From contig JAJYBU010000009.1 in NCBI GenBank assembly GCA_021778845.1, positions 1-64,000 on the forward strand: a stretch of DNA of 64,000 nt, given 5' to 3'. Below are positions 57,092 to 64,000 of this stretch, in pieces (the stretch's first letter is position 1; the number at the start of each line of letters is the position of its first letter). The stretch is from Acidobacteriota bacterium. GTDB taxonomy: Bacteria; Acidobacteriota; Terriglobia; Terriglobales; Acidobacteriaceae. Position numbers and translations under genes: made by a program. The notes beneath the pieces are model-generated. The model did no database searches. It had not been told where the DNA came from and saw nothing but the letters and a program-made list of their open reading frames with translations.

Positions 57092-59233
57092 ATGCGGAGA
57101 TTTTTGGCGGCGATGATGGTTGCAGTGATGGGAGTGGGCGGGCCGATGGGGGCTGCGGCGCAGACGACTGCCGCGCAGGGTCAGGACACGGCCGCGATGC
57201 AGCAGGCGGGGGAGGGGACGTTCAAGCTTAGCTTGAATGCAAATATCGTGCTGACGAATGTGATTGTGCGTGACAAGAAGACGGGCGCTGTGGTGAAGGG
57301 ATTGAAGGCCAGCGACTTTACGATCTTCGAGGACAAGAAGCCGCAGAAGATTATCAGCTTCGACTATCAGAATGTGGATGAAGCTGCGGTGCTGGCGGAG
57401 AAGTCGACGGCCGGAGGAAAGGCTTCGGTGGCGGATTTGCTGCAGGGAAATTTTGCGGCGAGTCCGAAACAGTTGAAGGATCATCGGCTGATTGTGATCT
57501 TCTTCGACCTGAGTTCGATGCAGGATGAGGACATCGATCGGGCGGTGGATGCGGCGGACAATTATGTGAACAAGCAGATGCAGCCGGCGGACCTGGTGGC
57601 GTTGGTGAGCATGTCGACAGGACTGACGATGGATCAGGATTTTACGTCGAACAAGGCGGCGCTGCTGCGAGGGCTGGCGAGATATAACGGCACGGATGAG
57701 ACGGGGTTTGTGAATGGAACGACCGGATCGACGGATGGGACGCCGGACGATACGACTGCGTTTGCGGCTGACGATACGGAGTACAACAGCCTGAATACGG
57801 ACCGCGAACTGCTGGCGATACGAGCGATTTCGAAGTCGCTCGAACGAGTGGATGAGCGCAAGTCGATGCTGTATTTTTCTGGCGGGCTGACACGCAATGG
57901 GATTGAGAATGAGGCCAGCCTGCGGGCAGCGACCAACGAGGCGGCGAAGGCGAACCTGGCGATTTATTCGGTGGACGCGCGCGGGTTGCAGGCGCTGACT
58001 CCGGTGGGCGATGCGAGCCAGGGGAGTTTGCGCGGTAACTCGGCGTACAGCGGAGGCGCTGCGACGGCGCAGTTGAGTGCGAACTTTGGCTCGCAGGAGA
58101 CGCTGAGTACGCTGAGTGTGGATACGGGCGGAAAGGCGTTCTTCGACGCGAATGATTTTGCGCCGGCGTTTCAGCAGGTGGAGCATGACACGGAGGCTTA
58201 CTACTTATTGGGCTTCCACTCGACTAATCAGAAGCGCGATGGATCGTATCGGCACCTGACGGTGAAGGTCGATCGCAATGATGTGACGCTGCAATACAGG
58301 CCGGGGTATTACGCTGCGTCGGACTTCCAGCACCAGAAGACCGAGGACCGCGAGATGGCGCTGACAGAGCAGATGCGCAGCGATCTTCCGGCGACGGATG
58401 TAGCTGTGTATCTGCAGGCGCTGTACTTCAGAGAGGGCAGAGGTTCTTACTTTGTTCCGGTGAGCCTGATTGTGCCGGGCTCGCAGATTCCGTTTGTGCA
58501 GGGTGGCGATCGGGACAAGGCGACGCTGGACATTATGGGACAGGTGAAGGATGCGCAGGGGCTGGTGGTGGGCAATGTGCGCCAGACGGTGAAGCTGGCG
58601 GTGGATGCATCGCAGGAAGTGAAGCGGAAGAATATTCAGTACTCGACTGGCTTTGCGCTGGCGCCGGGAAAGTATCATCTGAAGTTTGTGGTGCGCGAAA
58701 ATCAGACGGGGAATATGGGGAGCTTCGAGACGGATATCCAGGTGCCGGATTTGAGGAAGGCTCCGCTGAAGATGAGTTCGGTGGTGGTGGCGAGCCAGCG
58801 CACGCCGGATGCGGAGAAACATGCGGCGAGTCCGCTGGTGCGCGAGGGATTGGAGTGGGTGCCGAATGTTGCGCATGTATTTCGCCAGGATCAGCATCTT
58901 TATTTTCTGTATGAGGTGTATGACCCGGAGAGAGAGAAAGGCGCCAAGGGCGATGCCGTCAAGGTGCTAACGAGTATCGAGTTTCTGAACAAGGGGACGA
59001 AGGTGTATGAGACGGCGCTGGTGACGGCGCACGCGATCAACGACGCGGAACATGATGCGGTGGCGTTTGAGTTCGATGTGCCGCTGGCGACGTTGAAGCC
59101 GGGAACGTATATCTGCCAGGTGAACGTGATCGACGACGCAGGTGGGAGCTTCATGTTTCCGCGGCTGGCGTTGAAGGTGACGCCGGCGGCTGTAGTCGCG
59201 GGACCGATGGCTGCAGTGTCCGCTGCACGTTAG
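57092..59233 (+). CDS. VWFA-related (Acidobacteria-type) domain protein (1)
   Basis: VIVRDKKTGAVVKGLKASDFTIFEDKKPQKI; DHRLIVIFFDLSSM; AYYLLGFHSTNQKRDGSYRHLTVKVDR. Confidence 0.88.
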   Translation: MRRFLAAMMVAVMGVGGPMGAAAQTTAAQGQDTAAMQQAGEGTFKLSLNANIVLTNVIVRDKKTGAVVKGLKASDFTIFEDKKPQKIISFDYQNVDEAAVLAEKSTAGGKASVADLLQGNFAASPKQLKDHRLIVIFFDLSSMQDEDIDRAVDAADNYVNKQMQPADLVALVSMSTGLTMDQDFTSNKAALLRGLARYNGTDETGFVNGTTGSTDGTPDDTTAFAADDTEYNSLNTDRELLAIRAISKSLERVDERKSMLYFSGGLTRNGIENEASLRAATNEAAKANLAIYSVDARGLQALTPVGDASQGSLRGNSAYSGGAATAQLSANFGSQETLSTLSVDTGGKAFFDANDFAPAFQQVEHDTEAYYLLGFHSTNQKRDGSYRHLTVKVDRNDVTLQYRPGYYAASDFQHQKTEDREMALTEQMRSDLPATDVAVYLQALYFREGRGSYFVPVSLIVPGSQIPFVQGGDRDKATLDIMGQVKDAQGLVVGNVRQTVKLAVDASQEVKRKNIQYSTGFALAPGKYHLKFVVRENQTGNMGSFETDIQVPDLRKAPLKMSSVVVASQRTPDAEKHAASPLVREGLEWVPNVAHVFRQDQHLYFLYEVYDPEREKGAKGDAVKVLTSIEFLNKGTKVYETALVTAHAINDAEHDAVAFEFDVPLATLKPGTYICQVNVIDDAGGSFMFPRLALKVTPAAVVAGPMAAVSAAR

Positions 59234-59611
59234 AAGGCGTCAGGTGCGGGAGCGATGGGTGCGGAGAGTTGCAGAGCGAACGTTTGCTCCTCGATTTTTG
59301 GTCGTCTGTGATTCCTGATCGACCATGAATTCCTGGTCGTCTGCGCCTTGATCTTCTGCATGCCGATGGTGCCTGCCGATCGGCGGGGATCTTTCAAGGA
59401 CGACGACAAACTGGTCGCCGCCAAGATTTGCGTCGAAGTTCGGCGGAAGGACTCGTCTTCTGCGCGGATGAACGGTATGTCACGCAATAAGAAGTTCACT
59501 GGGGGCGATTGGACGCGTCTTACTATGTGCAGGCCGCTGAACGAGGTAGAGGCTGCGCGTCTTTCGTTGCAGGAGACGACGACCTTGTGTCAGGCGGCGG
59601 GAGGATGCCGG

Positions 59612-60670
59612 ATGTCGATGAAGCGGATCTGGGTTGTGGGTGCAGGTTTTTTGGGCCTGTGGGTTGGGCTGTTGATGGTTCAGACGGGAAGCGCGTTGGC
59701 CCAACAGACGGCGGTGCAGAAGGATGCGCCGGGCAAGATCCATCTGGATGTGGCAGTGACGACGTCGAAGGGTGACCCGGCAGGAGCCCTGAGCAAGCAG
59801 CAGTTTACCGTGCTGGACAACAAGCAGCCACGCCGGATTGCATCGTTCGCGGCGGTGCGGGGAAAGGCGGCTGCGGTCGAGGTGGTGATCGTGATCGACT
59901 CGGTGAATACGCCGTATACGTACCTGGAATACCAGCGCAACCAGATTATGAATTATCTGCGCAGCGACGGAGGGAAGCTACCGTATCGGACGACGTTTGC
60001 GGTACTGACGGATACGAAGTTCGTGCTGAACGAGGGGGGCAGCAAGGATGGCAATGCCGTGGCGAATCAGCTGGCGAATACAGACATTGGGCTGCGGGAT
60101 GTTACGCGGAGCCAGGGATTCTGGGGGGCGGCTGACCGGATGACGATCTCGCTGAACGGACTGCGGAGTTTGACCCAGGTGGAGGAGAAGAAGCCGGGAC
60201 GCAAGCTGGTGCTGTGGGTGTCGCCGGGCTGGCCGCTGTTGTCGGGCCCGGAGGTGGAACTGGACGGGAGCCAGGCCGAAGAGGTATATCAGAACGCGAT
60301 TGAGTTTTCGAGGGAGCTGCGCAAGGCCGACATTACGCTCTACAGCGTGAATAGCTGGGGCGCGACGGAGTCCCTGGGTCGGGAGTTCTACTATGAGAGC
60401 TTTCTGGATGGGCTGAAGGGGCCGGGGGACGCAGAGTGGGGCAACCTGGCGCTACAGGTGCTGGCGGCGCAGAGTGGAGGGCTGGTGCTGAGCTCCAACA
60501 GCGTGATTGACATGATGAAGCAGTGCGTGGCCGATGCCAACCTGTATTACCGGATCGTGCTGAACGCGCCGCCTGATGAGAAGCCGAATACGTATCACCG
60601 GATAGAAGTGAAGGTGGCGCAGAGCGACGTGCAGGCGCGTACGCGCGCGGGCTACTACTCGCAGCCTTGA
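59612..60670 (+). CDS. VWFA-related (Acidobacteria-type) domain protein (2)
   Basis: MSMKRIWVVGAGFLGLWVGLL signal; EVVIVIDSVNTPYTYLEYQRNQI; LYYRIVLNAPPDEKPNTYHRIEVKV. Confidence 0.83.
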   Translation: MSMKRIWVVGAGFLGLWVGLLMVQTGSALAQQTAVQKDAPGKIHLDVAVTTSKGDPAGALSKQQFTVLDNKQPRRIASFAAVRGKAAAVEVVIVIDSVNTPYTYLEYQRNQIMNYLRSDGGKLPYRTTFAVLTDTKFVLNEGGSKDGNAVANQLANTDIGLRDVTRSQGFWGAADRMTISLNGLRSLTQVEEKKPGRKLVLWVSPGWPLLSGPEVELDGSQAEEVYQNAIEFSRELRKADITLYSVNSWGATESLGREFYYESFLDGLKGPGDAEWGNLALQVLAAQSGGLVLSSNSVIDMMKQCVADANLYYRIVLNAPPDEKPNTYHRIEVKVAQSDVQARTRAGYYSQP

Positions 60671-60711
60671 GGTTGATGCTGGGACGCGCTACTTTTATAG
60701 GGGCTCGCTAC

Positions 60712-60939
60712 CTATTTATAGGGGCAGTGGCGGCAGCCGGAGTTGCAGCAGTGGCCGCGGCGGAGATGATAGGCGGCGGTGAAGACGAGGGTTGGGCCTT
60801 CCATGTAGAAGTCTTCAGGGCGGAGCGGAGGCCTTCCCTCCGGGGCTAAAGCCCGCTGACTTTTTTCTCGCTCTACGGACGGGCTGAAGCCTGTCCCCTT
60901 CAATGCGTCTGAGCGCGAAGGATCGTTGCTGTCGCTCAT
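60712..60939 (-). CDS. DUF5522-like small Cys-rich protein
   Basis: RPEDFYMEGPTLVFTAAYHLRRGHCCNSGCRHCPYK; ATGA overlap with helicase stop. N-terminus partly encoded by a repeat. Confidence 0.75.
   Translation of the reverse strand: MSDSNDPSRSDALKGTGFSPSVEREKSQRALAPEGRPPLRPEDFYMEGPTLVFTAAYHLRRGHCCNSGCRHCPYK
60839..60905. repeat. Dispersed repeat family E, inside the DUF5522 gene
   Basis: ccggggctaaagcccgc...acgggctgaagcctgtcccc: imperfect inverted arms around gggct(t/g)(t/a)agcc boxes. Confidence 0.65.
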
Positions 60940-63900
60940 GAGAAGAGACCGGGGGAGGGTGCGGGCTGGGAGGTGCGGGAGGCGAGGGCTTCGGCGCGGA
61001 GCAGGTCGGAGATGCTGCGGGTGCGAGGGGTGCGAATGGGCTTGGCAGGGGCTTCGGATTCGGGGGAGGGGGGTTCGCTGGCGACGGAGCCGTTGAGGTA
61101 GGTGACGGCGCGGCCGGGGATGGCGGGGACGCGGTCGCCGGGGACGAGGATGCCGGCGAGGTTGAGTGGGTCCGCGGCAGCTATGGAGATGGCTGGTTCG
61201 GTGGCGCGGGCTTCGTGCTGTTTGCGGAATTTGCGGAGGCTGTCGACGGCTTCGGGGAGGGCGTACTGCTCGCCGAAGGGGCCGGAGATGAAGCGGCCGC
61301 CACGGATCTCGCCACGGGCTTCGAGACGGCGGAGGATGGGGAGGAGGTCGCGCCACCTGGGAGCGTTGGCTTCGCGGGCGAGAAGTTCGCGGAAGAGGAC
61401 GCCGTAGCGGCAGAGGAGGATGCGGGCGTGGGCGTCGAGTGCGGCGTCGGTGCGGCGGGCGTGGTCGATGGCGGCTTGCGACCCCACCCATGACGATGAT
61501 GCTGTCATGGATGGGGCACCCGGAATGGTCGCGAGGAGCGGCTGCGCCCCGGATAACAACGACCAGCGGCCGGCGGTGGTGCGGGCGGCGGCGCGCTTGC
61601 GGAGGGTCGGGGCGGCGGTAGTGGAGGTTGTCGCGGACTTGCGGCGGGGGTCCATCATCGAGCGGAGTTGGTCGAAGCCGTCGGCCGAGGCGAGGCCGGC
61701 GGTGGCGAGTTCCCAGAGGGCGGTGGTGGTTTGGAGTTTGGTGAGGCCTGAGAGGCGCTGAAGATCGGCGGTGAAGGCGGCGCCGTGGGCGGTGAGAAGC
61801 GCTCGGAGGGTTTGGGCTTCGGGCGAGAGGGATTGGGTGAGGATGGACTCGTCGATGGACTTGGAGGCGAGGGCGTGGTGGAGCCAGTCGGTGGAGTCGC
61901 GGAGGTAGAAGGTGATGGGCGCGGCGGTGGTGGGGATGACGCGGCGGGGCGCGGTTCTGGGCTGTGAGGATGGATCGTCGCCAGCAGAAACTGCGGGTCT
62001 CTCCGCTGCGTCCGCAAAGTACGCGGACTCCGGTCGAGATGACAACTTTGTGGAGCCACGAGATGACAAATTTGTGGAGCCACGAGATGGCAGAGTTGCG
62101 GAAGCGGGGGCCGAGGACCATGCGGGGTGGGGGGAGAGGCGGCCCCAGGCGATGACGCCGGCGAGGCAGAGGTTGTCGAGCCACTGGGAGTCGTAGTTGG
62201 CGACGCGGGCGGGAAGGAGGGTGCGCTCCCACTCGATGGCGGGGGCTTCGAAGCCTTCGAGTTGCTCGATGGCCGCGAGGACGGCTTCTTCGCCGGTGGG
62301 CCTGGGGTTGGCTTCGGTTTGCGGGGCGAGGTGGTGCCAGTCGAGGAGCCAGCGCATGAAGACGGTGGGCGTGACGGGCTCAACCTGCTTGCGCAGCGTG
62401 CCGAGGGTGAGGCGGTGGATGCGTTGCAGGATGCGGCGCTCGCACCACTCGGTTTCGTGAGGTGCTTCGGGGGACGGTGCGGGGTTTTCGAAGACGCCGC
62501 GGAGGGCGAGGCCCTGTAGCTCCATGGTGAGGAGAGACTGGAGGATGCTGGCAGCAGGAAGGTGGGTGAGTGCGGCGAGATGCGCGGCGGTGGTGGGGCC
62601 GAGGAGTTGGAGCCAGCCCTGAGTGAGGGCGAGCGTGGCTTCTTGCGGGCCCACGTGAGGCGACGATGGGGCACCCGGCTTCGTTGGCGCAGCGGGCGGA
62701 ATACTGAGATCCTTCGCTGCGCTCTGGATGACGGCGTCCAAAGGGTGGGCGATACAAGTGGGCCAGAGAGCGGCGGCTTCGGGGAGACGCTCGGTGGCGA
62801 TCCAGGCGGGCGAGCCGTCGAGGTCGATGCAGTGGGCTCGGCCTTGTTGGGCTAGGCGGTCGAAGAAGAGGGGCCAGTGGTGGGTGGAGCGGGAGATTGT
62901 CGCGGGTGTTGAAACCCAGGTCCGAGAGTCCGGACCCGGGGCACCCAGAGTGTCGAGGCAATGAAGAGGCAGCGCGATGAGTTGGAGGAGAAGGTCGTGG
63001 AGTTCGTGCTCGTCGCGGAGGTCGGGCCAGAGCTGGGTGCGGATGGTGGCGATGGCGGCGGGGTCGATGCGGCCGGGAGATTCAGGGAGACGCGAGGGGA
63101 CGTTGCCGCGCGTGGCGACGGCGCGGGCGCGGCGGGCGACGGCGTCCTCGGGATCGAGGAAGGCGTAGGGCATGGCGTGGATGAGCTCGTGCGCGAAGAC
63201 GGATGGGATGGGCGTGTCTATCGCCAAAGTACGGATAGCTCCGGAAGAGATGCCGCTGAGGACTTCGAGGAGGCCGTCGATGTCCATGGCCTCGGTGAGG
63301 GTGTCCTTCATGACCTCGCGGACGAGGGGGTGGTCGGGAATTTCGATGTCGCCGGACATGGTCTCGGGGCAGGCGGAGGCGTGGGGGAAGACGCTGGCGA
63401 GGAGGTCGTCGGAGCGGGTGCGCTGGATCTGCGGGGCGACGCGCTTTCCCTTCTGCATGCGCAGGAGCTGGAGGCTGCGGCCGGCGGCCCAGCGCCAACG
63501 ATTTTTGAAGAGTGGCGAGGGGATCGAGGCCTGCTCGAGGAGGTCGCGGGCGGTGAGGGTGGTGAGGAAGTGGAAGACGTCGGCGAGCGGGAAGCTGTGC
63601 TGCTCGGCGAGGGAGATGTTGATGCCGTTGTCAGTGGCGGCGGCCTGGAGTTCGAAGTTGAAGCCGCGGCAGAAGCGCTTGCGGAGGGCGAGGCCCCAGG
63701 CCTTGTTGAGGCGGCCGCCGAAGGGTGCGTGGAGGATGAGTTGCTGGCCGCCGCCTTCGTCGAAGAAACGCTCGGCGATGAGGGTGGTTTTGGTGGGGAC
63801 GGCGCCGAGGACGGCGCGGCCGTGGACGATGTAGGTGATGATTTGGAGCGCGGCGGAGGCGGAGAGGAAGCACTCGCGCTGGAGGAAGGCGATGGTGGCG

Positions 63901-64000
63901 TGGAGTTGGTGTTGGGGGTCATGGGGATCCGGACTACAGGTCTCTCCACTGCGCTGCGCTCCGGTCGAGATGACAGGGTTTAGAAGATGCGCGGAAGTTA
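60936..64000 (-). CDS. Lhr-type DEAD/DEAH helicase, C-terminal part; 5' end beyond window
   Basis: Frame open past the listed M at 63458 to the window edge. Lhr-associated motifs: FHFLTTLTARDLLEQASIPSPLFKNRWRWAAGRSLQLLRMQKGKRVAPQIQRTRSDDLLASVFP; RYGVLFRELLARE; RFISGPFGEQYALPEAVDSLR. Confidence 0.9.
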   Translation of the reverse strand, partial: TSAHLLNPVISTGAQRSGETCSPDPHDPQHQLHATIAFLQRECFLSASAALQIITYIVHGRAVLGAVPTKTTLIAERFFDEGGGQQLILHAPFGGRLNKAWGLALRKRFCRGFNFELQAAATDNGINISLAEQHSFPLADVFHFLTTLTARDLLEQASIPSPLFKNRWRWAAGRSLQLLRMQKGKRVAPQIQRTRSDDLLASVFPHASACPETMSGDIEIPDHPLVREVMKDTLTEAMDIDGLLEVLSGISSGAIRTLAIDTPIPSVFAHELIHAMPYAFLDPEDAVARRARAVATRGNVPSRLPESPGRIDPAAIATIRTQLWPDLRDEHELHDLLLQLIALPLHCLDTLGAPGPDSRTWVSTPATISRSTHHWPLFFDRLAQQGRAHCIDLDGSPAWIATERLPEAAALWPTCIAHPLDAVIQSAAKDLSIPPAAPTKPGAPSSPHVGPQEATLALTQGWLQLLGPTTAAHLAALTHLPAASILQSLLTMELQGLALRGVFENPAPSPEAPHETEWCERRILQRIHRLTLGTLRKQVEPVTPTVFMRWLLDWHHLAPQTEANPRPTGEEAVLAAIEQLEGFEAPAIEWERTLLPARVANYDSQWLDNLCLAGVIAWGRLSPHPAWSSAPASATLPSRGSTNLSSRGSTKLSSRPESAYFADAAERPAVSAGDDPSSQPRTAPRRVIPTTAAPITFYLRDSTDWLHHALASKSIDESILTQSLSPEAQTLRALLTAHGAAFTADLQRLSGLTKLQTTTALWELATAGLASADGFDQLRSMMDPRRKSATTSTTAAPTLRKRAAARTTAGRWSLLSGAQPLLATIPGAPSMTASSSWVGSQAAIDHARRTDAALDAHARILLCRYGVLFRELLAREANAPRWRDLLPILRRLEARGEIRGGRFISGPFGEQYALPEAVDSLRKFRKQHEARATEPAISIAAADPLNLAGILVPGDRVPAIPGRAVTYLNGSVASEPPSPESEAPAKPIRTPRTRSISDLLRAEALASRTSQPAPSPGLFS
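61481..61523. repeat. Dispersed repeat family C, copy C3, inside Lhr gene
   Basis: accccacccatgacgatgatgctgtcatggatggggcacccgg; arms catgac/gtcatg. Confidence 0.75.
61991..62053. repeat. Dispersed repeat family A variant, copy A2, inside Lhr gene
   Basis: ctgcgggtctctccgctgcgtccgcaaagtacgcggactccggtcgagatgac; arms gtccgc/gcggac. Confidence 0.8.
62037..62084. repeat. 24-bp tandem duplication adjacent to copy A2
   Basis: agatgacaactttgtggagccacg, agatgacaaatttgtggagccacg; a third partial unit starts at 62085. Confidence 0.9.
62647..62733. repeat. Dispersed repeats inside Lhr gene: diverged family C (62647-62679) and family B (62707-62733)
   Basis: gggcccacgtgaggcgacgatggggcacccggc; agatccttcgctgcgctctggatgacg. 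Confidence 0.6.
62911..62947. repeat. Diverged family C-like palindrome inside Lhr gene, copy C5
   Basis: gaaacccaggtccgagagtccggacccggggcaccca; arms ggtccgag/ctcggacc-type. Confidence 0.55.
63934..63981. repeat. Dispersed repeat family A, copy A3, inside Lhr frame
   Basis: ctacaggtctctccactgcgctgcgctccggtcgagatgacagggttt; 45/48 identical to A1. Confidence 0.85.

Overview
This 64 kb GC-rich bacterial chromosomal window looks like Acidobacteriota (Terriglobia-type) by gene content; that assignment is an inference. I found no rRNA, tRNA, CRISPR array or prophage. Main blocks: (1) a partial upstream CDS (possible transposase C-terminus), a 52-aa small membrane ORF, glmS, a Tat-signal GH79-like protein and a two-component pair; (2) a large NHL/Ig-repeat surface protein; (3) a membrane/MoxR cluster (membrane protein, DUF4129, DUF4350, MoxR, DUF58, SpoIIM, RDD); (4) M61 peptidase, SSS symporter and an Asp/Glu-tract protein; (5) a five-gene C30-carotenoid-like cluster (two CrtI/CrtN-type desaturases, aldehyde dehydrogenase, acyltransferase, GT2); (6) queE/queD (queC lies 12 kb away), DinG-type helicase, der and trmFO; (7) LPS genes (waaA, lpxK, heptosyltransferase); (8) moeA/moaC; (9) an ergothioneine pair (egtB, egtD) separated by an unusual hexanucleotide array; (10) DUF5666, an Oar-like TonB receptor and two VWFA-related proteins; (11) DUF5522 and an Lhr-type helicase running off the right edge. 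The most unusual signal is a set of short palindrome-like dispersed repeats (at least five sequence types). Several copies lie in frame inside essential or conserved genes: glmS, the DUF5522 gene, and at least five sites in the single Lhr-type helicase gene. This resembles the Rickettsia palindromic elements that insert into proteins.
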